Shown: in pieces, positions 19,640-33,900 of the stretch
How the letters are laid out: the number at the start of each line of letters is the position of its first letter
Numbering within the stretch: position 1 is the first letter of the stretch
Assembly (NCBI GenBank): GCA_029204225.1
Contig: CM055100.1
Coordinates: 59,022,975-59,086,974, forward strand
Direction: 5' to 3'
DNA: 64,000 bases
Origin: Diphasiastrum complanatum
Taxonomy: Eukaryota > Streptophyta > Lycopodiopsida > Lycopodiales > Lycopodiaceae
Notes under the pieces: generated by a model
Databases searched by the model: none
What the model saw: the letters and a program-made list of their open reading frames with translations, nothing else
Told to the model about the DNA's origin: nothing
Position numbers and translations under genes: made by a program

Positions 19640-20534
19640 ATTGGATGATTCCAAATTTTCTTCACACAAGGAGTAAGAGCATTCATAACTTCAGGCTTTC
19701 TAAGAATGGAGCTCAAACTAATTTTGTCAAGATCAAGTGACGTAAAAATTGTGATGAGTAGATCTTTACTAGAGGTGAAACAATTAGTTTTATCATTACA
19801 AGGCATAAGTATAGAAAATCAGGTTCTTAGGATTGTATCTATTAAACATATCAAGGGAGAACTCACCCAAAGACATAACACGATTCAAATAAAGTAACCT
19901 CCTTATGTAATCTCTATAAGCACACGTTCTAGAGACAACATTATTACTAGGCGACAAAAAGTTAGGAGTATTAAAAGTAGCACGAGGAGAAGGGAGCGGA
20001 GGAGGTGTGATCAAAACTTGTGGAATGTAGCAATCTGGAGGAGGGGGCGGATGTTCTGATATAGGTTTCTAAACTTTCAAACCATTGCGAACATAAGGTG
20101 TGATGTTTTTAGGTTTAGAGTGGGTTCTCCACAACATGAAACTTTTTTTGGCAAAGTTTCTACTAACCTCAAAAAGGACGGAGGAGTCCTCATCAAAAAA
20201 AGTTCACGAAGCCACCCTACCTTGAAAAACTCTTTAGAATTATAAAAGTTTCTAGCAATGTGCTCAATGGGAAAGACCCGAAAGGACTCAAAACCACATT
20301 TGGCTATAGTAGTATACAAAGCTTTTAACTCTTATTTAGGAAACTTAGAGCTATGTACTCTTCTAGCTTCTCGAACATGTTCTTGAAAACGTACGTACAT
20401 CCACAATAGTGGCACCGCCAACGCCTGGCACCGCTCTGCTGGCCATACCTGCCCTCGAGCAGGTCAACCTCTGACCATAACCCTATGACCTCTAATGGAG
20501 ACATGGTGAATGCAAAAAAAAAAATAGCGGACAA
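19640..20534 (-). pseudogene. BED-finger/hAT-type transposase-like remnant
   Basis: ATG at 20534 (or the internal MSPLEVIGLW) opens a frame with GRYGQQSGARRWRCHYCG, the usual start of BED-finger hAT-like proteins (W-x-C-x2-C). The expected His pair is replaced by KLEEYI, so the zinc site is damaged. In another frame comes HIARNFYNSKEFFKVGWLRE, resembling the hAT segment IARFFY...FNV. Further pieces run to about 19640. Frameshifts and stops make it a pseudogene. Such proteins are cut-and-paste transposases or their domesticated relatives. Confidence 0.55.
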
Positions 20535-20536
20535 AG

Positions 20537-20593
20537 CAAACCCTAAACCCTAAACCCAACAACTAAAGAATTATAGACCCTAAACCCTAATAT
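20537..20593. repeat. Short interstitial telomere-like repeats
   Basis: CCCTAAA units occur two to three times at 20540-20560 and again at 20578-20592, matching the plant telomere heptamer. Too few for a telomere; probably chance or repair filler. Confidence 0.5.
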
Positions 20594-21034
20594 GTAGTCA
20601 CAGTAGTGTGAATCCACTACAATTAAAAATCTCTCAGAACAGATAACAGATGGCTAATATACAGCTAATCTAGAAAACCAAAAAAAAACGCAGTCAAAAA
20701 CCACAAACAGATGCGACCTGAAATGCAAGGCGTTACGGATGCCCAAACCACCGTGGAAATCGTTGGCATGATGGAGAGATCATTGTAGATCCAAAAAATG
20801 CTAAAAATGGACAAATGAAACTCACTGTGGCAAATTTTTTTGCTATCTTGGCACGCGGATTGGGGAGAGAAATACCCAATTTGATAGTACGATTGTGATG
20901 ACTAAAGTAACTAAATTTGAAAAGCTTGTACAAGCACCTCATTAGCAAGGCCAAGAAAAAAGTCGTAGTGAGACCATAAACTATTGGCCATAAAGTAAGT
21001 CATGGAGATCAAATTGCAGGTAAGACCAATCGAG

Positions 21035-21071
<37 letters not shown>

Positions 21072-22412
21072 ACACTTTAAAGGCAGACCCCATATAGGTC
21101 CCTCTCACCACATGTTGGAGGCAGTAACCCTCACCTCCAACACATGGCAGTGCATTGCCGGGGCTACAAGGCCCCTTCATTGATGTGGTGCTACCATAGT
21201 GCAAACATGGCAGTTTTATGCTACCTCCAGAGCTATAACTTTTCAAAACACATTCATTGCAAGGACACGACTGGCTCCGGAGGTAAGGAAGAATAAAAAA
21301 ACAATATGTATTTGTGCCACCAACATGTGGCAAGGAGAGGAGAGAGTCCCGAAAAGATGATCTCAGCCCCAAAAAGAACAGCCTTGCTCCTTTGCATAGG
21401 AGGGATGAATTTTCCAGGGACTTCTCATTAGGAAAGCCAGCTATCAAATTATGCTTCTTGGTTTCCAAGAGACCTGGGACCAAAGAAACTCTAGATGCCA
21501 AGCTAACCAACTAAGCCAACCCCATTGGGTAGCTATCAAATTATGGTGAGACTAGATAAAAAGCTTTCATGCATAGAATGACAATCATTCTGTCAGATAT
21601 GATACTTTTGATCAAATACACCATTGCAAGCCACTTTCAGAGTTCATCAAAGTTCTGGATAGTTCAGATAATTTGTTTGCAGATTTTGCACAAAATTGTT
21701 TATAAGGAAAGAGCATCTTCATATAGAATATGGAATGCCTCGCCAGAAACTTTCCAGTTGTCTGATAAGGTCTGGAGGCTAATTTCACTCAGCAAAATAA
21801 ACTTCAAACTACAATGTGCTTCACTTGCACCATACAAACTTCTTGCACACCAACAGTTGTGGCAATTCTGCAAAATAAGAAAAAATTCCCTATGCTGGAT
21901 GTAATCCACCATCATCAGGTTATTGGCATTAATTTCAACATAATTGTTTCGATCTAATAGATTAAATCCACCATCAACAGGTTAATGGTATTACTTTGAA
22001 CTTTCTAGAAAGAGCAATTGCTGCATCAAAGCACACAAGCAAGCTGCATATCAAAGCCATTGATTGAAACCACAGATACCTATTCAGCAAAAGATCCAGT
22101 CGCACACGCAAAGATCTGCTGCAGAACAGTACATGATTAATTGACAAAATTGAGCTCACATATGTTAACCAGATCACTCAAATACGCACCAGGTAAGGTT
22201 TTAAATGATTGTCAGGGTTGCCCTCAAAAGATTATACCCAAAAGAAATAGACCTGGTCGAATTATTTCCTGTGATGAAAAGGGCTGCCAATATTGCAAGC
22301 TTTTAAAGTCAATAGCCAGTCTTGAAAGTCAATTTCTCGAAAGAAATCAAAAGCAACAACTTTGCAACCCATGTGGAGCCTTGCCATGAATGAGCTAAAC
22401 AAATCTACAATT
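20594..22412. other. Intergenic DNA and probable EMC3 3' flank
   Basis: Holds a (GA)n tract at about 21037-21068 and an inverted repeat with a short loop at 21109-21147 (ACATGTTGGAGG against CCTCCAACACATG). A 70-bp imperfect duplication lies around 21900-21990 (AATCCACCATCATCAGGTTA against AATCCACCATCAACAGGTTA). Open frames here look accidental. The EMC3 3' UTR should occupy the right end, but no poly(A) signal could be fixed. Confidence 0.5.
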
Positions 22413-22520
22413 TCAGTGATCTAAAAATTGCCTCAAAACTACTTCTGCCTTCTGTTCAATCTTGGGGAGCACCCAATCATGCTGAATCAAATCCAAACCA
22501 TCCTTTTCTGCACCTAAAGC
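22413..22520 (-). CDS. EMC3: EMC3 exon 8 and stop
   Basis: 108 nt; [20 protein letters not shown] then [15 protein letters not shown] and TGA at 22415-22413. Acceptor TTTTGCAG. Matches the C-terminal block of plant EMC3. Confidence 0.94.
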   Translation of the reverse strand, partial: ALGAEKDGLDLIQHDWVLPKIEQKAEVVLRQFLDH

Positions 22521-25500
22521 CTGCAAAAAATCACCAAAGGTGAAAGTTGGCCTATAGCTCCATAAGTAATAGCCATTTAAACAAAGATCCAAAAACTAGG
22601 CCAGTGCCTGCTTCAAACAAATTAAAAGAGCACCAGAGAACAACAGCTTGGGAATTTTAAACTATTGCAATGAAAGTCCGACAAAGTGGTTTGACACAAA
22701 AACCATAGTTCCAGAATTCAGAGTGAGTTCAATACAGAGCAGTCTTCTTTTTATCTTGTGATGTGAAATAAATCAAGAAATTTAATGTGCATACGTGTGG
22801 GATTGTTTCATTCCATACATACGGAGTGAGATTTGGGCTCCACAAACCCTGAAATAGGTATCTATGAGTACGATCAACCTGCTAGGGAATATCATGGGAT
22901 GCATCAATTCTCTGAAGGAGCTCATGATTGATAAATATCTGAATACTTCTCAGGGCCAAAGTAGAAGCCTTTCAGCAACTTTCTTCAAAAAACTGAACTA
23001 ATTTGACCTTTGCAACTGGAAAAAATGTACTAAAAAGACGTGGCACTTAAACAAATGAGTGCCTCCAGCACTGGCATGAATGTAATAGAGGATAGTAATC
23101 CCTGCAATTCTTAGTTCACAATGTGAAACTTTCAGCCTCAAAGAGGTCTTTGATTGAAGAAACCAGCCTTGGTGAGCTGGTTCTGCCTGGGTGAGTGGCA
23201 TTTGTTAGGTGGAAGCTGAACCAACGAACTGAGGGCACTGGGTCCGCAGTGAAACTGGCTCACCAAGGCTGGCTCCACTAAATAGTAGCAACCTTCAATT
23301 TTTGGTAGCTTTCATTGTTATCACTTGCTGGTTATTCCCAAATTAGAAGTCATGTGGAGCCAGTTGGGGACATAAACAGCATTGCAATGATATCAGCAAG
23401 TATGCAATTGCAGTAATAAGGCATGTAGAGATATTTTGTCTGGTAACCTGGCTGAATATCAAGAAACTGATTCAATGATCAAGATGTTTAAAGCAGTATG
23501 AACAAGCTGACATTAATCAGCTGGCCAAGGAAAAATAAGATAGAACTTAAAAAGCTGTCATAGCAATTCAATATAGCAAATCTAGCATCCATAGACACGA
23601 TGAACAGCAAAGTTGCAAGGTACCTTAGCCGGATCAGCACCAAGACCCCCCATTTGCATGGCCATTTGTGTTTGCATAAGGCGTTGTGTATCATCAGTTG
23701 CTGCAAACAGCATATAGAGAATTAACTTTCCCAAAAGAAATAACCATTTGTATTTGTTGAAAGTAGATGCAAAACATCATTGTATATTTTAGAGTACTCC
23801 TTCAAAATAAGGCTTAACTCTCCAAAAAATGTGGCCTTTTGGTTAAAGGCTCCTTTCTTCACTGTTAGGTGGTTCCGTTGCATATGCATGTAACAGAACA
23901 TGTTCTTACATATGGTGTACGAAATATATTTCAAAAAATAAAGATAATACCCTTTTACATATAAAAGGTTAAAAAAAATGAGTTCTGTACAGAATACCAT
24001 TGGAACAAGATCAATCTGTACACCATGTTTCTATGCACCATAAAAAGATCAGGCTAAAAAGAGAACTGAAAATACTAGATTTAGATTCAGGAATAAAAAA
24101 TTATAGTCACCATTTTCTTCACCAAGAATCAGGCTAAACAGGCCACGTAGTCCAAAGAGGTTCAAGAAATACCTTCACAAAATGGATATCAAAGCTTAGC
24201 ACGGATTCATTCATGAAACACTTTCAAAAGGTAGATATGCACAAAATGTGAACACCATCTCTCAAGAACAATAAAGATGATATACTAGTTATTGAGCCAA
24301 AAGTTGTACGATCTTCACCATGAACGGCTGCTCACGTAGCTTACATCCACAGAACTTAAATCTATGCCATTTTGAAGCATAGCTCTAAAGCGTTGCGTCA
24401 AAGGGAATGGAATTTTGGCTGCACACACATATAACCATTAAACAGCTCTCCAATTATGAAAAACAAGCAACCAAAAGAGTGCAATTGAACTAAAAGCCAA
24501 AATGGTGCTCTGTGTCGCAAAAGGAGCTTCAGATTTGATAATTTTCGCTCACTGAAACAGTAGTGCATATGGGAAGCAAATGTACATTATTCTGAACCAA
24601 AGTCAGGAAAAGCCAAAAAACTACAAAACAACCTTGATGATTGTAGCCTGAGATCCACTAGTATTAACTTCACATGATACATCTTGAGTTTTGACTCCAA
24701 AAAAGATACTAGCATATCTTTTTTTGCAACAAAAAAATTTCAAGGCAAATATCACAACAAAACATCAACTGAAGTGATTTGAACTTGCATTCGCACGTGA
24801 GATGCATATGGTAGGTGCGCTAGAATACTGTTCTTGCATGCATGGTAAAGTGTGTGAGTAATAAACATCTATGGTCTTATTAAAATAATGTGTGGATAGA
24901 GAGAAAGAAGATATGTGAAACAAAGTGTCTTGAATTAAAGTTTTCTGATGCAAAATTAGTAAATAATGATAACAAAAAGCTAGAGCAATTGAAACATGGC
25001 TCACAGGGCCAGACTTCCGTATGTTTTATTTCACACAAAACACACGGGCTCCTGACCTGAACGTACATTAACACCATCTGGCATGCGCATTAGTATTTGA
25101 TGAGACTATAGTACCCAAAAGTCAAGATCAAAGATAAAGGGAACAAGGCAGAGTTTTGACATTTCAAAGCAGATAGACAGCTAGAACAAATGAGATATCA
25201 CTCCCAAAGCCAGATTAAAACATGCTTCTTTCATTACGACACAAAAACATGGGCTCCCAAGCTAAATGGCACATCAAAAGACCATGTACAATTGTAAAAT
25301 GTGTGCCTTGGGACTAGCTTAACAGTAGAAGAGGATAGCTCATTCTCTCCTATGGCAATCAACTCCCTCTCTTTGACTTTGGAACTCAAGAACCAGAATG
25401 CTACAATTGAAATCTCCTCCTTTTAGAAACCTTAGAGGTTCATTCCCACAGGCATATCTAGTGATTCATTTCATGTTAGCTTAGAAAAAAGTGCTTGAAA

Positions 25501-25928
25501 ATTGCTTCTTCAACCATTTCTTTTATTGCATTCAGTCTCAGAATGGAACGTTCCAAAAACTGCCATGCCATAATACACAGTGTGCGAAATACATGAACTT
25601 GAGGATTTCAGTGTTGTTGCAACTTGCAAACTAAGAGCTAAACTAGAACAACACTTCAGCATATAATGTATTTATGTATTAATTGATCTTCGGGTTATAT
25701 GAGAACACCACTGGAAACAGCTACTTTATAAACATGCGACTTGGACATTGAGAAAAGATATATATGGCCAAAAATTGTGACAAAGTCAAACCCTTATATT
25801 TCAGTTCTCTGATTGCTAAACTCAACACAGTTCTATTTTATATATGGAGAGAATTAGAGGAGAAGAAAGGTTTTCTAAAAATGCACTACGGAAAAAAATA
25901 AAATGTGTGCACACATACACATACACTT

Positions 25929-25979
<51 letters not shown>

Positions 25980-26311
25980 AGAAGAAGAAGACGCTTTATT
26001 GACCTTGACTAAAAAGCATATAAGACCAAGTAGTACATTTCTAAGTGTGATAATCTATGTAGGAGCATAAATATGTCTCCAAAAATAAACTCAAAGTACG
26101 CTAGACTAAAAACCATCAGGAAAATAAACTATGATCGTGTAAAATAAAATTCTCTGCATAGATATTGCATCTGATATGATGATACAATTATATGAATTGT
26201 GAGAGCCGTATATCATGTCATACAAGAGATAACATATCCAGATGGAGCTGGTACATTAGTGAGCTCTACTAAAGTATGAAAGGATAGAGTCCTGGCACTG
26301 AAGATGATGTT

Positions 26312-26350
<39 letters not shown>

Positions 26351-27922
26351 TATTTATGTCTTTTCCATGCCAAAAGTCATATAGGACTAGTAAAAATACT
26401 TGTCAAGTATGTGGTAACAGTGGGAGCGTATGAAACGTCTCTGAAACAGTAAGAAAGAAACATCTACTATTAATTGAAATGAATGCGGTAAGATATGTAG
26501 GAGCATAAATGCAATTGGATGTCTAGAATATAGGATAACACTATCATCATGTCCTGCTGATGCTAATGCTATAAAAAGATGTGATGCGAGCTGCAGCACG
26601 GGACAGCGCTGGTAGCAGTTGGAAGGTGAGAAGTCTGTCTCCTCATAAGAGGTCTGACGGCTCGAGCAGCAACATGGCTATAAGTGGTGCATTGTCTCTG
26701 ATCTTTGTGAATAGGTATGTTATCGTCGTCGTCGTCGTCGTCATGCTCTGGGTCGTGTTGTGACCTTTTCCTAGAGAAGAAAGAGGTAATCAAAGGCTGA
26801 CAAATAATATGATGAGATGTCTAACATAGATCCCGCCGCAATACGAACATCTCTCGTAACATAAGTGCAAGCAACACAACGGGAATTCTCATATACTATG
26901 AGTGACTGTAGTGTGGTGGACATGTCGCGGAACAGACAGTAGTACCTCCCCTGATCTCATAATAGACAGGGTATCTAAAGATAAAATGCTCCTCAGCCTT
27001 CACCTCACCCACAGAGCATAAATGGCAAATTCGCTCCTCTCTCGCAGTACCATGGAACCTCCCAATCTCAATAGCTAGCTGATGCGATGACACATAGAGC
27101 TGGCCCAATATAAATCTGTCACAGCCAGAATGACGTCAATGGAGAAGCCAAGATCACATAGTCTCTTAATGAGCAAGGAGCGAGGAACAGAATCAAAGGC
27201 TTTCTTGAAGCCCACGAAACAACATTAAACCTTCTCTTTCCTATGCTTGGCTTCCTCAATCAAAGCTTGGAGAGTGATAGAATGATTGTAATCTCCTGGC
27301 TTCCGCCTCTGAACTCACAACAATTTGAAGTATAGTACCATATAGCTTCGCGAGAACATGCCCAATCATGATAGTGAGATAGTTACCAGGAACCATGGGG
27401 TCACCATTTTTATGAATAGGGTGGATGATGTTGGTGCACTAGGATAACGGGAAGCTAGAGACAACTGCGGAATTGAGGAGAGTGGCTAGTGTGAGAAGCA
27501 AGTAGGTCGGTAGCATGGATAAGGAGTTCAGATTCAAGGTCTTCGATATCTCTCCCATTATGGGACTTCATTCTCTTGATGGCCGCAAGTACCATGTCAG
27601 AGGTGAAGACGGTGAACTTAGAAGGTCGGGGAGAGATAGAAATGGGTGAATCAATGGGTATGGTGTATAGGCTAGTAGCATAGTCGGCCCATATGTGGAG
27701 ATGAATCAGTGGGTATGGTGTATAGGCTAGTAGCATAGTCGGCCCATATGCGGAGGTCATCCAGGAGCGGTGGCGGGCACGGGGGATAAACTCACGCCAA
27801 AAAGCGCCCGAGGAAGAGCTAAAGAGAAGGTCAACAAGATGTTTTCCATCGGAGTCATCATAATCACGCTTTTTACGACGGAGAGTACGATGGTATGAGC
27901 GCCAAGAGGAACGGAGAAGGTA

Positions 27923-27954
<32 letters not shown>

Positions 27955-30900
27955 CTATTCCTAGAGACACCCTTGAAGATTAGAAAAGCTTTTCATGATT
28001 GTATATTCTTAAACTTCTCTTGATGGGAATGAGCAGACAAAGAAAAATAAACAGAACCTTATTCCATGAAAACTTCAAATACATGACCACACCTGCTACA
28101 AAGGTGTGAAGGAAAAATGACTCATTATTTGGCCCTGAAATATATGGTGGGCAGACATCCGTATTCACTGAGATGGATGTATTTCATTATCAAGACCAAA
28201 AAAAATACATTAGCTTCATACACATGGGCATGCACACATACCCCAACTTGCATAGATTTGACTAGCTTGGTAAATAGAAACTAAATCGCTTGTAATCAGG
28301 AAACAAAAAGTAATAGACAAGAATATCGATTGATTACTTTACTGGGAAGAACATGTATATATTTCAAGCTGCACTAACATGCAGACACACAACCTGAATG
28401 GCTATGAATACTTAATTATAAACAATAAATAAGGCATCTGCGATCCGGAGAGCAAGGGTTTTTAACAAACTACACCATCCTGTATTCAGACAAGTCAAAG
28501 CCAGCAATTCAGAGCTCATTACAGTCAGAGATAATAAGCACTATATTGATTGTTTGTGGAAAAGTGGAAACCTGTCACAAAGCCGGAAAAGAAAAAGTTG
28601 ACCCAAGCAAATGTCAATGTCTGCAAAGAGCATCAAACTTCATCAATAAATATGTATTATCTGCAATTTCTAACATTGTAATGAGAAAAAAAAATTGAGG
28701 AGTTACAATGGCTCTTTTCAATTGAAAACCTACATGCCAGACACCTGCAAAAATGTTCTATAACCCACTAAAATGCTTTCACTTACTCACTCCCGGAAAA
28801 TCCAAAAAATATGAGCTAGACAAAACAACAGAAAAGTCACAACCTGAGGCACAATCATAGACAGATTTTTCTTCATCATGTCCATTGCCATATTTGGGTC
28901 TGAAAACATTTGAGCCTGCATATTTTGTGCCTGTCCCTTCGGCACGTGCAACAAGCCATTTTCCTGATAGAATTGCAAGGAGCAACCAGAGGTTATATAG
29001 CAATATCAAGAGAGAAAACCTTCTCGAACTGCCCAAATACTCGAAACAGGAATAATACACTGCCTCATAGAATCAAATATCGAAAGGAAAATTTGAATGA
29101 ACAGACATCATATTAAAAATTACAAACCTTTCCAGATAAGTAGTCAAGACAACACAAACCTCATTGTTATAGTAGGTGCGGCGCATTCGAAATGCTTTAA
29201 GAGGAATATAATTTGCAGCTCCCCTCAAGTATCTAGCTCTAATCACCACCTGCCTACATTCCAACCCAGACAATTTATGGTTCCTACTCGTATTGCACTT
29301 GAAAAATGATAGTAGCACTATCATCAGTAATTATGCCTCTTCAGCCATGTTTTAAAAAAACAAATGGAACTGGAAAGAGCAAAAGGCATTTGAAAAGCAC
29401 AAACCTGTCAATTATAGTATTCAATAAAGCAATTGTTCTCTTTCCGATTCAACATATATCAAAAAATTGCAGCTACTGTGTATTCAGTACCAGCAAGCCC
29501 TAGGCCTCTTAGAAATCGTCCAAAGTTTCAGGAAGATCCACAAGTACTAAAGAAGCAGTGATTCATCACAAAAACTAGTACAAAGTACTTCTTCTCTGGC
29601 AACTACCCATTTCATGTATTTTTATGATACAACCTCATGAATGTGTACAGAACAGATTTGATATTAAAAACTTCAAAAATAAAAATAATAGTTTTTACTT
29701 ACTGAAGAGAACGTGAGGATTCTTCCCACGTTCCATGCATTACGGAGTTTGGAACGAGGTCATTCCATATGCCAGGTTTCTCTGGGTATGACACACATGT
29801 TCCGTTTGGTGTGGTGTTTGGATTCCATATGGCAGGTTTCTTTAGATATGAGACAAACAACCAACTTGACAATCACATGTTCATTAGAGGGCTGGCAAGT
29901 CTCAAGAAATCTTGGCAGGAGCAGCACAAATGAAAATTTGGCATCGCATTGAAGCATCAATTCTGCAACAAGAGCGTGTTGTGGCCTGTTTGTAACCCAA
30001 TTAGTCTGTGTGAGGTGCTTTCTTTAGGCGTCCAAGTCCAATACAACACCAACCGGCAAAGGACCAAAAGATGAAGTTTGAAATGTCGACACTAAAAAGA
30101 TATATCTACATCCACAATAGCAACATCCTTTCTGTATCATTTCTCCAGAGGTGAAGAGCATACTCAGTCCTGATGAAGGCTAGCACTAAGCAAAGCCAAT
30201 CAAACAATCTCCCTACTTCCTCATAGAAAAATAAGGAAAATTTACATTTCATCACTCCAGCTTGCTCAAAACCTAACTAGCTGCTGGGCAAACTGTACTG
30301 ATAAAGAGAAAAAGAATTACAAAAATCCAGTAGGAAGTGGCTTGCACAAAGATCTCAAATGAGAACCGCATGTCCGTTAATACCACAATATTTATTCCCT
30401 TCATGTGTTAAGATCATGCAAAAGTTGAAAACATAATGTGAAAGTAGAATTTAAACACATAGTTGCACATTTGGATCGTACGCAATTCAGGCTCTATGCA
30501 ATAAAAGCTTGGGATCCCACATGGGTATACAAAAAAAATGTCAGTAACGAGGAATAACTATAGGCCATCGTTCATGATCAAAGGAAGTGGACCACGGGCG
30601 CGGACGCACGTCTGGGCGGGCGCGTCCGGGGTGGGCGCACATTTTTTTTTTTAAATTCTACTTGTATTTTAGGTTAAATTTTTTTTTTAAAAATTGGACG
30701 CGCCCGACCTTGCGCCTGGGCGCCGGGTGCGGACGCGAAATCGTCGTGCCCGGCCCGGGCGCGCATGTCTGTTTGTGATAAAGCAAGAGTCATGCCCTAG
30801 CTTAGATCTTACATGAAGAGATACAAAAAATTCAACAAAAGAAGGTCCGTTCAAAAAATAGTGATTCATCATTGAATTTAGCAAACGCTAAGAACTGTTA

Positions 30901-33900
30901 TTTATGCCATAAGGTGTTTAAAAGCAATACCTATTTTACGCCATTGGCTAAGCACTAATGCTATTTTAAGTTGTACATTACTCATGGGAAATGCTACTTG
31001 TAAATACATGGGACACCCTCTTTGTGACTTCACTAAGTTAGTGAAAGTGGCCCACTTGGTCAAGTAGCTCAATCATATGGACGTCACCTATACATTCCAT
31101 GCATGTACATGAGGTGCTTGCCTCATAGAGGACTCGGAGGACCCACACACTCCTCTTTCTCTCTCTCCAGCAATTCATTCTCTCTTCTAAGCTTTGGTGT
31201 TGTGAGGTGCTTAAGCAATTTCCCTTGTTTTTGATGTTTTCCATAGCAAAGATTCTCAAGCTTTCATGGTTGATCTAGTATTCCAATTTAGATACTTCAT
31301 AGCTAGGTCTTGCAATTTGTCATGGTATCAAGTAGGTTGTGTGCCTATGAGTCCAAGAGTGAGAGAAACATTAGTGCTTAGGTTCTCGAGAAGATTCTTA
31401 TCTTCCACAAGCACCTCAATCTTGTAGGAGGGTGCTTTTGATTTGTTGGACAGTTGTTGGCAAGGAGAGTGCTATGATCCAAAAACTTTCTAATTTTGGC
31501 TAGGTTTTGGAAAAGCTTTATGAGGAGCTTACACCTAAGTCAAAAGCAAGAGCTAAAGGGTTGCCTTGAAGTGGCTACATACCCTAGTTAGGGTGCAACC
31601 CTAGTTGCAGGAAGTTGTTTCTTCTATGAATCCTTTCAAGTTAAGATTTTGTTTGAGCGAAGATTTTAGCATGGCTAGTCTTGGAGGGAGCCTGTTGGGT
31701 GAATCAAGTAGACCTGATGGCACTAACTACAAGGTGTGGAAGTTCAAGATGGCTAACATCCTGATGGACAAAAATTGTTGGGAGATAGTTACACGTAGCT
31801 AGGCTATACCTGTTAGAAATCCATAAATCATAATATGGATGGACAGACTAGGATTCGAACCCAGGAACTCCCTCGTACCGGATGGGATGCTCTATCACTG
31901 AGCTATCCGCCCTGTTTGATAGTTCTCTCTAGAGTGTGGATTGATATTCCAACACCCCCCCTCAAGCCACACTTGGTTGGGGTCCTAGCTGTCACCTGCC
32001 CCACAACTTGGGCCACCTAACCATGGCTTTGACACCATGAACTGTTAGGTCTAACTTGGCTCTGATACCATGTTAGAAATCCATAAATCATAATACAGAT
32101 GGACAGACTAGGATTCGAACCCAGGACCTCCCTCATACCGGATGGGATGCTCTACCACTGAGCTATCCGCCTTGTTTGATAGTTCTCTCTAGAGTGTGGA
32201 TTGATATTCCAACAGTACCCACATCTGAACTTGATTTGAAAGACTACATTAGCAGAAGACAAAAGGCACATAGGGTGATTAATCTTGCTATCAAAGACAA
32301 CATTATTCCTCAAGCTTTTTACTTATAGAATTGGTTATATATTCTCAAGATGCAAGAAGGTGTAGCAATCAATGATCACATCACAAAGGTCAAGCACCTT
32401 ATGAACCAGCTTGCTTCAATGGGAGAGAGAGTAAGTGATAGGAATATTGTTTTCATAGTCTTGAATATTTTATCATTCAACTATCAATTTAATGTGATGC
32501 CCCTTTCAACTAGGGAGAGACTCTCAACCTTTAGGCAATTATGTGGTCTTCTTTTACGGGAAGAGATGAGAAGGAAGAATCTTTTTGAAAGGAAAGATAA
32601 TCTAGAACATGCATTTGCTTTTAAGAAGAAGCAAAAATTTCAAAAGAAGGTAAAGTCAAGGGCAAGGACTCAAAGCAAAACTTGGAGCAACAAGTGTCCA
32701 AGTTGCAGATTGGAGAGGAGACAAACGCCAATTCCCCATCTACAACCAAGAGGAAGGGCAATTGCAAGTATTGTGGCAAGTATGGGCATTTTGCTTTTGA
32801 ATGTCAAAAGAAATAAATAAAGTGATCAAAAAAAGGGCAAGAACCAGCAAGATCACTTTGTTAATAAAGTTGTAGAAGACCCATCATCAGAATCCACGTT
32901 TGGAGGATGGTAGTACTATAGTTTCACTAAATCGCGAATCTCCAAATCGAATTTCCTTAGGAAATTATTTTTTCTCTCGAGACCCAATTACAAAGGTATA
33001 AAGTCCAAAACAAGGATCCAATAATAAGCAAGCCAAGACAAGCAGCACAAGGAAATCGGATGGTGGACAAACCAACCCAACCAAACCTAGATCTTATGGA
33101 TCTAGCCCCCAAGCTATGGATCAATCTATCACATGGGAAGGAGGAATCACACAAGCAGCATGTAGCTATTAATCACACAATCGAGTATGCACTAATGAGA
33201 GCCCAATGGGTATACTTATACCCTCCAAGGCCCATGCATCACTAGTAGTGCACTGTGACACCTCACTTGGACACCTATGCAGCCTATTTGGGCCACATCA
33301 TCCAATTCCCCTATGACTCGCTGATAAACCCATAATAATCCACCATCATAAGTTTAGGCCTCCAACCATTAATTAGGACCATATGCACATGAGGGCCCCA
33401 AACCCCTCATATTCATAATTAACTCACGGGTCGAGGTAGGCCTACTGACCTCTAGCGGGGTAAACTATCCGAGATCAATAGTGGGCATGACAAAAGGGCT
33501 CTCATCTTTCTCTCTTTTTTTTTTGTTCTTCATTGTGAGAGCGCAATGGAGTGTGTGTGTGTTGGAATGTAAATGGAATTGCTTACATTACCATAGGTTA
33601 CTTTGACCCAAAAGGTCGAGAGTTGTGTAACAATGGTCATTTATTATATTAGGCCTACTAAACTTAGAGTTAGTAGCTAAGTTAGTATGAAATTAACGTG
33701 GTAGGGACTCATGGGTCCACTAGGCCTAATTGTGACATTAAGTACCCCAACTTGACATATTGGACTTTCTATGTAACTTATAGAAAGTTGGATAGTCAAT
33801 AGTCAAGTAGTTGGATAGCCAATAGTCATGAAGTTAGATAATCATCTTGGACTATATATATGTGTGCAGCCCATTTGTATGTGACACTTTTGTAAGCAAT

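Larger units (their letters stand above)
31811..32214 (-). mobile_element. TRIM (miniature LTR retrotransposon) with tRNA-like LTRs
   Basis: 404 bp: two 144-bp LTRs (31811-31954, 32071-32214) with about six differences, around a 116-bp internal region without coding sequence. On the minus strand a perfect TGGTATCAGAGCC primer site (32070-32058) touches the 5' LTR and a GAGGGGGGG purine tract (31955-31964) touches the 3' LTR. Flanks ATACC and GTACC suggest a 5-bp target duplication with one mismatch. Each LTR holds a 72-nt tRNA-like sequence. It depends on other elements for its proteins. It sits inside a copia gag. Confidence 0.9.
31671..32940 (+). pseudogene. Copia gag (copy A), interrupted by a TRIM
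   Basis: [25 protein letters not shown]-type start at 31671 is the usual copia gag head. It is cut at 31811 by a TRIM and resumes at 32215 with [52 protein letters not shown] and [11 protein letters not shown] give the UBN2-type gag region (32350-32600). A CCHC knuckle [14 protein letters not shown] lies near 32765-32810 in a shifted frame. Gag coats the RNA. No protease, integrase or RT follows before the next LTR at 33560. The copy is thus an incomplete Ty1/copia element lying antisense in EMC3 intron 1. Confidence 0.8.

Noticed and set aside
20537-20593. Telomere or internal telomeric block
   Set aside because: Only a few CCCTAAA units.
20911-21510. 199-residue minus-strand frame
   Set aside because: Crosses a GA microsatellite and an inverted repeat; no recognisable domain.
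22141-22389. Cys-rich plus-strand frame
   Set aside because: Lies in the EMC3 3' region on the opposite strand; no known zinc motif.
31841-32172. Two functional tRNA genes
   Set aside because: Anticodon arm is degenerate and both copies sit inside TRIM LTRs.
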